Assembly (NCBI GenBank): GCA_021234155.1
Contig: JAJEKV010000235.1
Coordinates: 496,001-560,000, forward strand
Direction of reading: 5' to 3'
DNA: 64,000 nucleotides
Origin: Isoetes taiwanensis
Taxonomy: Eukaryota; Streptophyta; Lycopodiopsida; Isoetales; Isoetaceae
Part shown: positions 1 to 11,174 of the stretch, piece by piece
How the letters are laid out: each line of letters opens with the position of its first letter
Position numbering within the stretch: the stretch's first letter is position 1
Notes under the pieces: model-generated
What the model was told of the DNA's origin: nothing
Seen by the model: only the letters and a program-made list of their open reading frames with translations
Databases searched by the model: none
Translations under genes and position numbers: made by a program

Positions 1-250
1 AAGAATGTGGTTTTTTGTAAACTCTGTTGTTTCTAAGTGTTGTTTTCTTAATAAAATAATATGTGTTTTTTAAGAAGAATGTGGTTTTTTTTTTTAACTC
101 TGTTGTTTCTAAGTGTTGTTTTCTTAACAAAATGACAGGTGCTTTTTAAAAAAAATATGGTTTTTTCTAATTATGTTGTTTCTAAGTATTTTTTTTTTTT
201 ATTGATACGTGTTTTTTAGAAAAAGTGTGGTTTTTAAGAAATGACTATTG
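1..250. repeat. T-rich degenerate tandem array (about 75-bp unit)
   Basis: About three and a half degenerate units, each with a GTGGTTTTTT block, then CTCTGTTGTTTCTAAG, then a T-rich stretch. The reverse complement resembles the AAAAAACCAYAYTTCTT units at 11,285-12,071, so the two arrays look like one family in opposite orientation. The array is cut by the window edge. Confidence 0.7.
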
Positions 251-2820
251 TTTTCAAGTGTTATTTATCTCACAAAAGAAGAATGTTGATACATAGATTT
301 ATATAAAATGAACATGCATAGATTTACAGATATATAGATTTATATAAAAAGAAGAATGTTGATACATAGATTTTTTTTTTAGCAAAATTTGCTTGCTGCC
401 ATTGATATCTGAAACGAATTTAAGAATACAATCGATTCTTAACAAGATTTATACATTCCTGTATCCAGACATTTGCCAGCGCGGTCTATATCCAAGCCTA
501 TTTGCCACAAATCTAATCGATTTGTTAGAAGGCAAAGCCGAAGCAACATGATGAAAAATTTGACAACTCCGGCAGAGTTGAATACAAAAATGATCTGACA
601 TAGAACAGATTGGAAGCTCCAAGAACGGGAAAAGAGGTGGAATCTAGAAGATGGGGTAGAAATAAAAGGTAGATAAGACCTTAAGCAGGGTATCCGCTTC
701 CCAGGCAGAGCTTGCCACATGCATTTGCAACCAGGTCAGAATAGAAGATTTGGCAGCAAAAATTGCAACGAAACCACAAAAACAAAGAACAAAACTTGCA
801 AGTAACCCACGGTTTTTGATTCCAAGATTATTTTAAGCCAAGCGTTTCAAACAGAAATATTCGGGATGTAGATTTTGCGTGCACTTGCCTCATATCTATG
901 ATATCGGGTCCCGTGTCACATCCGGCGTGCTAAGATCTTCAATCTCATCCGCACAAAGCTTCGAAAAGGTGAGAAACTATAAGTTAATGAATCGAAATAT
1001 GGAGCAGATCGAGCAAACTAGAAACCTGGTTTGGTTTTTGGTCGATGGTCCCAAACAGAGGGTCCTTTTTCCGCCCTCATGTGCAGCCCTTCGAATCGGA
1101 TATGGAGGTTTTTTGATGAGGAATTAAGAAGAAAGGAAAGTAATTTTAATGCATGTAAATTTTCCCCGAAGAAGGTGAGGAGACAGACCGCAGCAAAGAG
1201 CTTCCAATGCCGAATAAAAACCCTCCGGGAAGCCGGATCCGCCAAAGCTCGGCCGCCTATGGCCTCTGCAGAACCACGTACCGCCTCATGCGGAGGAGCC
1301 ATTTTTCCAGAGTGGAGCTTTCCTTTGGCCAAGCTCATGAAGACTTCTTTCCCCGTTTTTTGAAACGTTTGGTTGAAGATGGAGAAATGGAGATGACAAG
1401 GCCGGCCAGACTTCCGCCATAGCTGCAGCTCCAGCAATGGACAACTCCACCGCACGTTTTCCCTTTTTCAATCTGAACCTTCTACCTCAGAATTGGCGAA
1501 AATGCATCACCCAATCCCTGAATAACTGGTATCACACTATGCTTTGGCAAGGAATTGCATCTGAACATAGAAGATCGGAAGAAGAGGGATAGACGCGGCA
1601 AAGCGGGAAGGAGGAAGATGATCGAAGCAGAATAGAAGCGGCAAAGGGGCTTTCCGCCTCCCGCCATAACATCTTTGTTCCATCAAAAACTCAAAAAAAC
1701 AAAAGGACCAATCAGATTGAAGGGCTTGGATCCAAATCTGAGCCCTTGATTATGTTTTGATTTCAACGGCCATAAATCCTTTAAACTAAACACAAATTTA
1801 CCATGCCTAAAGATTTATAGCAATACATGTATAACATCAAATAATTATAAACACGATGTAAATTCATCACGGTTATTATAAGTGAAACTTCTTCCCCTTT
1901 TTTGGGTTGCTCGTAGTTGGCAACCCTCTTGTTGGAGGGTGGAGTGACGTATAGAAGGTTTTGATTTATTTTAAGTATAATATACCATAGAAAATTTTGT
2001 ATAGGCGGTTGTGATTGACTGTGCTTTTTTAGGGTTTTGTGAGACTCAGTGACACTTAGACGGCCAAGATTCGTTTGGGATGACAGAGGCATCGGTGGGA
2101 GGGGGCATCGGGGCAGCAAAGGCAGGGCGTCCGTAATATCTTCTACAATCATGGGAATGCTGTTTTCCCCCCTAAGTTTTAAGAAATTTGCAGAAGCAAA
2201 ATTTCTTGTCAAACTCCCAATACTGAAACTGGATGTAGACATGGCGTCAATCTTCCTAGCGTGGGCAGAGTGAGCTGGGAAATTGTCAAGAGCTTTGCAG
2301 CCAACTGGTTGAGAAATCCTAAAAATCTCGCGATTCTTGTATGGGGCTTAGGTGTTGGTGTGTCAGGAGCATCGTCTGCCTTCTAATTGACCATAGCTAT
2401 CCCTTGTGCTCCCAAATTCCAATTCCTTCCATTTCAAACTGACCTTTCGCTTTTTTTTCCCCGTTCTTCCTCAAAAAAGAGCAAAGATCTTAATGTTTGT
2501 TAATATGCTCTCGTTTGAACGCAAACATGGTTGGATTTGTTTGATTGAGAGGCAAACATGGCCTTTTGCAGCAGATGGGTAATTAAAGTGCCCCACAAGA
2601 GCAGATTGAAGCGTAAAACAGAGCAATCAAGGGCAACTTGGGATGCATTAGTATCAAGCTAGAAAAACACAGCATTATGGGCTTATTCCCAAGATTTAGT
2701 TCCATCAACGGCCTCTCTGACCGTCTGTATAGCCCCAATGACCCACAAAACAAACTATTCATTTCTTACCGTGGAAGGTAACAGGCTGCTTTGGTTTAGA
2801 ATCTGATTCTTCATCTAAGC
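251..2820. other. No recognisable gene; a few unsupported open frames
   Basis: A short AT-rich motif (TTGATACATAGATTT) occurs twice near 285 and 357. Minus-strand open frames at 1,018-1,455 (145 codons) and 1,482-1,667 (61 codons, starting MAGGGKPLCRFYSAS and rich in Arg, Ser and Leu, somewhat like an organelle presequence) match nothing I know. The second is followed by CTGAG then GTAGAAG, which could be a splice donor, so a first exon is possible. The rest shows nothing I can support. Confidence 0.4.
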
Positions 2821-2824
2821 AGGT

Positions 2825-3130
2825 CTAATCTGACAAATTTCCGAAGGAATTCTCACATTTTAATTCAAAATAGGAGTCCTGGGTCATCTTGCTCCCCGGG
2901 TACTCTGTTTTTCGCTTAAAATTTGCTTGACCATTTAGGCTTTCCCCTGTTGCATAATCTAGCTTCTTTGCATTAGTATTGAAATGCCTTAATCTAATCA
3001 ACGAGGGATATAGGACATAATCTCTGGCTCTATTAGTTATATAGCAATTCAAGATCCTACGACTTTTAAATTCACCGCACAAAGGTGAGACAGATACACG
3101 TGACTCGCAGAGCTTCAAAACTCGATTCAA
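2825..3130 (-). other. Unassigned open frame, possible first exon with organelle presequence
   Basis: A 101-codon minus-strand frame. Its first ~57 residues are rich in Arg, Ser and Leu with few acidic residues (starts MNRVLKLCESRVSVSPLC), which resembles a mitochondrial targeting peptide. No family is recognised and no partner exon was found, so this may be chance. The flanks to about 3,540 hold nothing recognisable. Confidence 0.15.
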
Positions 3131-3539
3131 CTGAACCGCCCACTTCCGCCAAACTCATAAGCTTTTACTATTTAATCAATTTGTTAGAGAAAATACAAAT
3201 CATGGAATGCTACACGAAATATGACATGAACCCAAGATGGGTGTCGGGGCCTACCATATAAACTATCAAAGGACAAGCACAATTCAAATGAGTGGTTTCA
3301 AGGTGCGACAAAGGGAGTTAATGCAATTGTTGATCTTGAATCGTACCAAACAAGAATGATGCATTAGCCTTCTGAGCCCTTCATGTAAATCTATACATTC
3401 TATAAGATGGTTGTGGTATCTAGAGCCACATGACTTCTAATAACTATAGAAGAAGGCACATATAAAAAGAGCAAATAATAAACATGTATGCAACAAGTTT
3501 AGTGACAAATTGAATAATTTGAGGGGAATAGAAAACCCT

Positions 3540-5760
3540 AACAATCTGCACAAAGAAAATAAGGCGAGAGTCACCACTAGCCATCCATAAGATGAATTTC
3601 ATTCCAAATAACACTCATTGTTGAAGATTTAAGGTTGTGGCTTTTTCTAAAGACAACAAGGCTATTGGACATGACAATGGATGTCAGAACCCGTGAAATA
3701 CTAACCCATATGAGATATTACTAAGTTTCCATGAAAAATCCTGGTTACCTCATGTTTCAATATTGAATTCACAACGTGCTGAATATCAAGCTTCTTGAAA
3801 ACATCACGTGTGCATAATAAGAAGAGTGTAGAGAAATCATCAAAACCTGACATCCATGTCCTAAGCAATACTAAAGAGAATTTCAAAATTATTTTATAAC
3901 AAGCTACTATGATAGCATATTATGTGATTGCATAGGATCCCATTTATAATGCTTATGGGTCTAGGGGGTGAAAGGCAACAAGGACCACTAAATTTTTTGG
4001 ATGACCCATTTTCCGAACCTAGCCTATGCTATTATTTGTGCACTTAAAAGACTCATTCTAACAAGAAGAGGAGGAATAACCAAAACCAATTGGTTTATGA
4101 GATACGTAAACAATACTCACAATGCTATGATATGCAGCAAAATAACTTCATTCCAGGAAGGGGTCCCAGTAGGGGGTTATTCTCCACAAAATCTAGGGGG
4201 TCCCAGTAGGTGAATATGCTTCTTCTAACAAGTTGCAAATTGCCGAGGCAAATTCTTCATTTTTCTATCCCTTCATCTTTTGCCATGTCACTCATAGTTG
4301 CCATCTCGCATGCTCATGCCATGTCATCACCTATAACAGTCACATTTTCAAAAAGAAAGAAGTTTGGTTTCTCTCTCTTATGGCACCTCATCATTTCCAG
4401 TGCCACATCACCTTGCTTGCCACTATTACCTACTTATTACACTAAAGAAATCTCCCTTTTCTTTTAATTGACCTAGTCATTTTCTATCTAAAGTGCATAA
4501 ATGCTTACTCATCATGCCACATAGCACACTATCCAAAGGAATGCCATGTCACCATGGAGAAATATGTTTTTTTTTTTTTTTAAGTTCTCTAAGCAAATTC
4601 TTTGTTTTTCCACCCGTTCATCTTTTGCCACCTCAGCACTCATCTTTACCGTCATCTTCCATAATTTTTGCAAAGAACAAATTTTGCAATCTCTCATAAC
4701 AACCATTCGTACTTATATGCTTCAAAATTTTCAAAATAAACTAGTCCAAACTCATATTGCAGACATTTTGCATGTTGTTTGAGACTATTCTTGACTGTGT
4801 TTTGCAAATCAGTGCACAAATTTGACCACTTGCCCCATATCATAACTCCTTTTGGCACACCTCAGCTTTGGAATTTCTCAAAAACTCCATTAGCAACTCA
4901 AAATCCTCATTTAGTTTAGCTTTCATTGACCAAATTTTGCACCGACTTTGAACTCGAATATCTCAGAGATCTGAGCTCAGAATTGGCCAAAGTTTTCACC
5001 ATTGCTTTCCAACAACTTTTCTCTATCAGTATGAGTAATCAATAATCAAGAATCAATTTATCTCCGCATGCCACCTCAATTTGAGTACTGCTACCATTTT
5101 CTAGAAATGGGAAAGGTATGAACATATAAACTTTTGAGCTATCCTATTGAAATTTTCTTGTATAGATTGATCGCCTTAAGTGATCTGGAGGTTCTAACCC
5201 CAACTTGAGCATAGTTTCAAGTTGGCTTCTTGTGTTTGACTGTTAAGCCAGCCAGGTTGAGGGTCAACATTATGTTAGGACATATTCAGACCTGTGTCAG
5301 TTGAAGTTATGCAAAAAAACTACTTGATGATCCAAAAAACTACTTGCTGATTTTCTGTGACAGTTCACTGACAAAATTTCGGATCCACTTTAAACTCGTT
5401 TTTCTCCATCATCCCAGTTCCAAATTAGGCAAAGTTTTTTCCCACATGTTCCTACAACTTTTCTCTGATAGTCTTTTAAAAATCATGCAAAATTGTTCAG
5501 TTAAACTCGAGATATCATCATTTGAGTGTGCAGACATTGTTTTGTTCCAAGGTAGTGCACTGGCCAAATTTTCCTCCAACTTTGAACTCAATTTTCTCAG
5601 ACATTTCAGATCCAAATTGAGCCAAATTTTTTCATACATTTCACTACAACTTTTCGCTAGTTGCTCCTCCAAAAATCATTTGAACAAGATCAACGCAGCT
5701 CGAGATATTCAGATCTGAGTGCAACTACCTCATTTTGCTTTAGGGATCCTCATGTAATTG
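3540..5760. repeat. Satellite-like diverged repeats
   Basis: Two diverged copies of a block containing 'TTCATCTTTTGCCA' lie at about 4,235-4,340 and 4,585-4,660. Three diverged copies of a ~110-bp block (AAATTTTGCACCGACTTTG-like, ending ACAACTTTTCTCT) lie at about 4,930-5,025, 5,355-5,475 and 5,560-5,660. The 124-codon frame at 5,344-5,718 arises from these repeats and is internally duplicated, so I do not call it a gene. 'GGGTCCCAGTAG' also occurs twice near 4,165 and 4,200. Confidence 0.5.
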
Positions 5761-5842
5761 ATGCCTTTTTGCATACATTTGGATAAAGATTGGTTGCCTT
5801 AAATCCTGACAGTAATGCGCTTGCTGCTCTCTTTTTGTTTGG

Positions 5843-5915
5843 GTCCCATAGGCCAATTTGTCTCCGTGGACGATAAAAAATCTATTCTGTTCTATTCTAT
5901 TCTATTCTATTCTTA
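5843..5915 (+). repeat. LINE-type 3' tail ending in (TATTC)n
   Basis: CCATAGGCCAATTTGTC, then GTGGACGATAAAAAATC, then about six TATTC-like units. The same tail, GTGGACGATAAAAATC preceded by CCATAGGCCGATTGA, ends LINE-B on the minus strand at 37,583. This is probably the extreme 3' end of a truncated insertion of that family; its 5' limit is not clear. Confidence 0.6.
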
Positions 5916-6096
5916 AACAACCTGGAGGTTCTAACACACCATATCCATATAAAAACATGCATATGAACTAACACACCTGAGAAGTGTCACCTTATATACG
6001 CGTATCCCACAATGATTTAGTGGCCATGGGAGAGGAAGACAAGCCACATGAGTAAAGTTTTTAGAATGCATTAGAAATTATGACAAGGTTAATAAT

Positions 6097-6215
6097 GCAT
6101 GCGATTCGACACCGTCGGATCGCCATTTTGGGGAGAGACGAGGCTATATATACGTCTTTGGGCTCTTGCTCCATTATCGGCGTCTTCTCACAGCAGTTTT
6201 TTGGTATTAGTTTCC
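6097..6215 (+). promoter_or_regulatory. TATA-containing module, copy 1
   Basis: A ~115-bp sequence from GCATGCGATTCGACACCG to about TTAGTTTCC contains GGCTATATATACG (TATA-like, 6,145-6,152) and is nearly identical to 8,161-8,275. Similarity stops abruptly on both sides. The layout fits a core promoter or a retroelement LTR promoter, but no downstream gene was recognised. Confidence 0.45.
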
Positions 6216-6241
6216 CCTTTGTCAATTTCTCATCCACCTTG

Positions 6242-6339
6242 GCCATGGAGATTCACCATATCCGTCACCGTCCTGCCTCTTTTTGTCGTGGCCATGGAGA
6301 TTCACCATATCCGTCACCGTCCTGCCTCTTTTTGTCGTG
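6242..6339. repeat. Two tandem copies of a 49-bp unit
   Basis: GGCCATGGAGATTCACCATA through TTTTTGTCGT is repeated back to back with essentially no divergence, which suggests a recent duplication. Confidence 0.85.
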
Positions 6340-7089
6340 ATGGTGGCTACTTATTCGGATCTTATCTGGAGATGGAGTAATGGCTACCTATTCTTATCTA
6401 GAGATGGAGTACTGGCTATTCCATAGCTTTTTTTCATAGCTTTCTTTTCCTTCTATGATTTTTCATATTTTTTTTTTTTTATTGTATACTAATCGGTTCT
6501 GCATCAATTTTCATAGCTGGATGGTTCTGCATCAATTTTCTTTGCGTCGGCATCTCCTGATTAATTTGTTCTCGATTGTGTCAATCGATGATTGCCCCTT
6601 CTTGCTTGACTGTATACTCATCGATAGGGCTTTTTCAGTTTTTTTTTTCACTGTTTGTTCATGTATGGGCATCGATGTTTTATGGATTTTCTAGTGTTGT
6701 GTGTCTCTTTCCTTCTGGATGTCTAATATCCAAAAGAAAACCGCTCTTTTAGATCGTTTAATCAGATCATTTAATTCAAATTCTTCTCATTCTGCTGTAA
6801 TTGTAGCATATTTCTGTTCTAATTACCCGTGGATCTCTATTTGAAGTGATTCCGATTGTGCTATATTGCTGTGTCCAGTATGACTATCGATTCCAGTATG
6901 ACTATCGAATTTCCCTTTGCTCCCTACCGTTGCACTGGTGCTTGCCTCCAATCCATCTGTTTTTCATAAATCCGCATTCGGATTTTTGTTCTTTGTTTCT
7001 ATTCTCGCTTCCGGCATGTGCGGCATGCTCGTTTTAGTTATCCTTCTTTGCTTCAACTAAATAATTTAATAACGATTTTATTAGATTGA

Positions 7090-7360
7090 CTTTTAATAGT
7101 TCAATGGTTAGGATGCTTGCTTGTTTAACGTGTAGTCAGGGGTTCGAATCCTTCTCAATATATTTGTATTCGTCTCTTTTTGTATTTTTCTCAGATTTTA
7201 TGTTTTTCGTTGTTCTTCTCAATCCGATATGGTTAGGATGCTTGTTTGTTGAACTTGTGGTTAGGGCTTCGTATCCTTCTCAACATATTTGTATTTCTTC
7301 TGGTATTTTGTGTTTTTGTATTCTTTTGAGATTTTATGTTTTTTGGTATTCTTTTCAATT
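7090..7360 (+). repeat. tRNA-like (SINE-like) tandem dimer
   Basis: Two units about 122 bp apart. The first has an A-box-like TAGTTCAATGG (about 7,097) and an exact B box GGTTCGAATCC (about 7,140). The second keeps GGTTAGGATGCTTG but its B box has decayed to GGCTTCGTATCC. Each is followed by a T-rich tail containing TTTGTATT and TTTTATGTTTTT. The acceptor arms do not pair, so this is not a functional tRNA gene; a tRNA-derived SINE head or a pseudo-tRNA fits. Confidence 0.45.
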
Positions 7361-7716
7361 CCATCTACTACTATAACTTTCTAACTTTATGTATTTGGGG
7401 TGCTGGCCGAGTAGGAAATTGTTCTTGTCAATTAATTCATTCATCCGTTTCTTTTGCTTGCCGTTTCTTTTGCGAAAACCCATTACCATTTCTTTTGTGT
7501 GATTGTTCCCACCAACCCTTTACGTCATTTGGTGCAATTTTCTTTTTTCTAGAAAGTGGATATTTTCCATTACATAATTCAATGTCATTTTTGTTTTCAT
7601 GCTTGGTTATTCGTCGATTTCTTGCATACTTGCCATTTACGAGCATAGTATTTATCATTGGTGTCTTGTTCGAGTGGTCATCTTGTGCTCTCATTATTAC
7701 GGATATGAGCATGTTG

Positions 7717-7868
7717 CATCTCAATGGCCTAATCCCAAGTTGTTGCATAATGGTGTTAGTTGTGCATTGGTTATGGGTATGTTTGGGAGTCGAATCTCAA
7801 TGGCCTAATCCCCAGTTATTGCATAGTGATGTTATTCGTGCCTTTGTTATGGGTATGTTTGGGAGCCA
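7717..7868. repeat. Two tandem copies of a ~76-bp unit
   Basis: ATCTCAATGGCCTAATCCC ... GGGTATGTTTGGGAG occurs twice in tandem with about 85 percent identity by eye. The surrounding 6.4-8.1 kb is T-rich and holds no recognisable gene. Confidence 0.8.
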
Positions 7869-8121
7869 AGACCGCCTTAAGTAGTTTGTGTATATAGCAT
7901 AGTCATTTGGTAGGGATAGCGTTGACTTTAGGCATTTCTAATAATGAATTGTTGCTTTATTCATATTTATATTTTGGTCTTTAATATTTTGCGCTCCCTT
8001 TTTTTCTTCACTGCATATCCACTTTGCCTATTGTTATATGCCATCTATCTTGTGTGCCTGTCTTGACATGCTCTCCCTCTTTGATCACCTTATGTTTTGC
8101 AATGGAAGTTCTCTTTTGATC

Positions 8122-8160
8122 GGCCGGTTTTCCCCCTCCAGATGAGTCTCTCACCAAAAT
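8122..8160. repeat. 39-bp direct repeat, left copy
   Basis: GGCCGGTTTTCCCCCTCC to TCTCACCAAAAT is repeated exactly at 9,104-9,142. The left copy abuts the TATA module that starts at 8,161. Confidence 0.85.
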
Positions 8161-8275
8161 GCATGCGATACACCGTCGGATCACCATTTTGGGGAGAGAC
8201 GAGGCTATATATACGTCTTTGGGCTCTTGCTCCATTATCGGCGTCTTCTCACATCAGTTTTTTGGTCTTAGTTCC
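8161..8275 (+). promoter_or_regulatory. TATA-containing module, copy 2
   Basis: Near-identical partner of 6,097-6,215, with GGCTATATATACG at about 8,203-8,215 and a shared downstream stretch through GCGTCTTCTCACA. The two copies are in direct orientation about 2.06 kb apart and could be remnants of LTRs or of a duplicated promoter. Confidence 0.45.
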
Positions 8276-8334
8276 CTCCCTCCCCACCCTAAGTTGTTTG
8301 CACTCATGTTTTTCATTTTGATTTGTGATTCCAT

Positions 8335-8520
8335 TTCGCGTGGCTCGCGTGACTAGCCCCTCTATATTTGAGAGGTTATGTTGTTTTAAGATATGATGTT
8401 ATGTCGCGTGGCTCGCGTGACCAGCCCCTCTGTATTTGAGAGGTTATGTTATTTGAAGATCTGCTCTTATGTCGCGTGGCTCGCGTGACCAGCCCCTTCT
8501 CTTATTGGAGGATTGTGATT
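8335..8520. repeat. Three tandem copies of a 68-bp hairpin-containing unit
   Basis: Each unit begins TCGCGTGGCTCGCGTGA (about 8,336, 8,404 and 8,471). The first two contain CCTCT-(7 nt)-AGAGG, a short stem-loop; in the third this part has diverged. The units are CG-rich compared with their T-rich surroundings. Confidence 0.8.
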
Positions 8521-8849
8521 TGTCATGGACCAGCCCCCTTGGGCGGCTTCGCCGAGCCGGCGTGATGGCTTCTATTTTTTGAGTTAATTGCTTCTTTTTG
8601 TGTTGTTTCTTTTCAGGTCATCTCATCCTATGGCGACTTTGTGGCGTTACTTTTCTAACGTCTAATGCATTCTGTTTATTTTCTTTTCTCCTAAATTTTC
8701 AGGTGATCATGGCTATCTCTTTCTTTTGTTCGGCTCTCCCATGGAGTTTGAGATGCATCGTCTGATTTGCGACCTCCATCTTGTGCTTTCTCGACTTTTT
8801 CATCAATGATCTCCACTTTGATGGCCCGGGCTTTTCCTTTGGAGCCGTC

Positions 8850-8930
8850 GGGCGAAGGTTTATCATTAGGGTTTTCCTCGAAAACCCGAAAGGGCGGGGT
8901 TTTTCATCCCGGTGATAAACTTTCGCACGT
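8850..8930. repeat. Foldback sequence with nested hairpin
   Basis: GCGAAGGTTTATCATTAGGG is matched about 40 bp later by its near inverted copy (CCCGGTGATAAACTTTCGC). Inside lies a perfect GGGTTTTC-CTC-GAAAACCC hairpin. The inner hairpin resembles the one in the LINE-B 3' region, so this may be a LINE tail remnant or a small foldback element. Confidence 0.5.
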
Positions 8931-9103
8931 TGCCTCCTATTTGCCATTCTTATTTTACGCCATCTTAAAGGGGCCTGGGTTGTTCCTATGGCAGGTCCCC
9001 TTTATTACCTTATTAGTGGGTAGTCAGACCCAATTGGTGGCAAAGATACTTTTTCAAAATGTAGTACACTGCTGTGATGAAAGATATGCCTATCTATTCA
9101 TCT

Positions 9104-9142
9104 GGCCGGTTTTCCCCCTCCAGATGAGTCTCTCACCAAAAT
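9104..9142. repeat. 39-bp direct repeat, right copy
   Basis: Exact partner of 8,122-8,160. The ~943 bp between the copies carries the second TATA module, the 68-bp repeats and the foldback, so that block may have arrived as a unit. Confidence 0.85.
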
Positions 9143-9190
9143 TCCAACTCTTTTGAGCGCTTCTATTCAAGACAATCTATATACAATTAG

Positions 9191-10030
9191 CTCTTGATTT
9201 CTAATTGCCACAATGGGAGGAAAATAGATCCAAACCCATGTCCGTCAGTTCCTATTGCTTTGCGTCTTCAACTGCAACTTCTCGACCATGTCCCAAGTGC
9301 AAACGACCAAAACTCGATCTCCATAACCTAAACCCTACAATAACCTAGCACCACATAAGGTTTACGTTTCAGAGGTCGAAACGTGGTTGTTTTTATAGAT
9401 AACTAGGTGCACCATTTTTTAACATACATGCAGAGCTATGGCAACTGAAATAACAGAGTTTGGATCTATCGGCCATCCGGAACGATCCCAAACAATCTTG
9501 TTACTACAAAAGGCGCTCTTGAATTCTAATTGCCACACTGGGAGGAGGATAAATCTAAACCCCATTCTGTCAGTTCCTATTGCTTTGCATCTTCAACTAC
9601 AACTTCTCGACCATGACCCAAGTGCAAACGACCAAAACTCAACCTCGATAATGTAAACCCTACAATAACCTAGCAACACATAGGGTTTATGTTTTGGAGG
9701 CCGAAACGTGGTTGTTTTTATAGATAACTAGGTGCACTATTTTGAAACATGTATATAGAGCTATGGCAGCTGAAATAACATAGTTTGAATATATCGACCA
9801 TCCCGAACGATCCCAAACAATCTTTCATGTAGAACTCTTGAATTCTAATTGCCACTTTGGGAGGAGGATAAATCTAAACCCATGTCCGCTCCGTCGGGTT
9901 CCTATTGCTTTGCATCTTCAACTACAGCTTCTCGACCATGTCCCAAATGCAACCGACCAAAACACAACCTGCATAACGTAAACCCTTCAATAACCTAGCA
10001 ACACACAGTGTTTACATTTCGGAGGCCATA
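9191..10030. repeat. Tandem repeat of a ~320-bp unit, about 2.6 copies
   Basis: Units start CTCTTGATTTCTAATTGCC or close variants at 9,191, 9,516 and 9,835 (lengths 325, 319 and ~195 bp; the last is truncated). They share CATCTTCAACTRCARCTTC and a CGAAACGTGGTTGTTTTTA block. No coding potential is seen; satellite-like. Confidence 0.9.
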
Positions 10031-10327
10031 TCCTACTCAGATTTGACTAGGAACTTGCATAATGTCATCACGTAGAATGAGGGTGTTGATGCCAGAAGAC
10101 GGACCCTTAAAACACTCTGGAAGCAGTTCTCCCCAAAGGCCCTCTCTCGAAGGTCCCTGGCCACGAACGGGCCACTCTCCCACTTCAGAACTATGAACTG
10201 GCTATGCCAATGGACTCAGAATGTCAACATTACTCCAGGGACCAAGTTTTGTTGGCAGAAGACCACCCCTTCTCCAAGAACCACCAAAGTAGCTCATGTT
10301 CAACATGTTCGTAGTCAATTGGCCTGG

Positions 10328-10495
10328 TGGCATTTCGGAGTTGGGGTGGCATGTTTGAGCCACCTTGGCATATTGGACCTTAGGTGGCACGCTAGAGCCA
10401 ACGTGGCATTTCGGAGCCTAGGTGGCATGTTTGAGCCACCTTGGCATGTTGGAGCCTAGGTGGCACATTAGAGCCAGCGTGGAACATTAGAGCCC
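10328..10495. repeat. 76-bp tandem duplication built from GGTGGCA-GAGCC submotifs
   Basis: Two 76-bp units (10,328-10,403 and 10,404-10,479), each containing four shorter GTGGCAT...GGAGCC elements of about 19-24 bp. The open frame across it is a by-product of the repeat. 10,031-10,327 holds nothing recognisable. Confidence 0.8.
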
Positions 10496-10782
10496 TTCCG
10501 GTTTACTGGAAATCTCCACAAGCAATACCGGCTATGGGCGCACCATTCGGGTGGATTCTCCCCATTTGAGAACCACAGTTTTATGCACGGTCAGGTCCAT
10601 GCATGGAGACACGAACTAGAAAGTAAAAGTTAACCCCATCCACATGACATCTCTTTTAAAGTCAGGTTAGAGTCCTGGTAACGTTGCCTAAATAATAACC
10701 TACACCAACAACCTACACCTAAATAATAACCTACACCAATGAAATGTTATAACTAAAATTGTAATAGCGCCTAGAAAAGCAC

Positions 10783-11174
10783 CATCTGACGATTAGTCTG
10801 ATACAATATCTGACGAATAGTCTGACGCAAAATCTGATGATATATCTGACGTTATATCTGACGCATTTTCTGACGATTATTCTGACGGTGATTCTGACAG
10901 TTATTCTAACGCATATTCTGACGCAAATTCTGACGCAAAATCTGGCGCTTTTTCTGACGATACATATTTGACGCATATTCTGACGATTAATGCGACGCTT
11001 AACCTGACGAAGGCTTCTGACGATTTATGTGACGATATGTCTGACGTAGTATCGTCGGGAAAAGCATCAAAATAGTAATCGTCAGTACGTTCGTCAGCCT
11101 GTACGTCAGGCAAAAATCTCTCTAGACAGTCTGACGATTTTTCTGACAAAAAAATGCTCATTCTCTTGTAGTGG
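10783..11174. mobile_element. Terminus of a CACTA-type transposon with TCTGACG subterminal repeats
   Basis: About 20 copies of a 12-bp motif TCTGACGNWWNT run from 10,783 to about 11,045, with inverted CGTCAG copies at 11,070-11,110. The block ends in CTCTTGTAGTG at 11,174, whose complement begins CACTACAAGAG. CACTA (En/Spm) elements in plants typically begin CACTACAAGA and carry short direct and inverted subterminal repeats. The opposite CACTA end was not found to the left, so the element is truncated or its end has decayed. No transposase is visible. Confidence 0.65.

Noticed and set aside
1018-1455. 145-codon minus-strand frame
   Set aside because: Overlapped by equally long frames on the other strand, with no motif or exon partner; not strong enough to call a gene.
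7336-7884. 182-codon plus-strand open frame
   Set aside because: T-rich sequence gives a hydrophobic chance frame; it runs through the 76-bp tandem repeat and shows no domain or splice context.
6097-8275. Complete LTR retrotransposon bounded by the two TATA modules
   Set aside because: Similarity covers only ~115 bp, no TG/CA ends or primer site adjoin the modules, and no gag or pol lies between.
8335-8520. Possible CRISPR-like array
   Set aside because: The units are contiguous 68-bp tandem repeats without unique spacers, in plant DNA.
10731-11161. Minus-strand frames with repeated Val-Arg-Ile-Cys
   Set aside because: They are translations of the 12-bp subterminal repeat of a transposon end.
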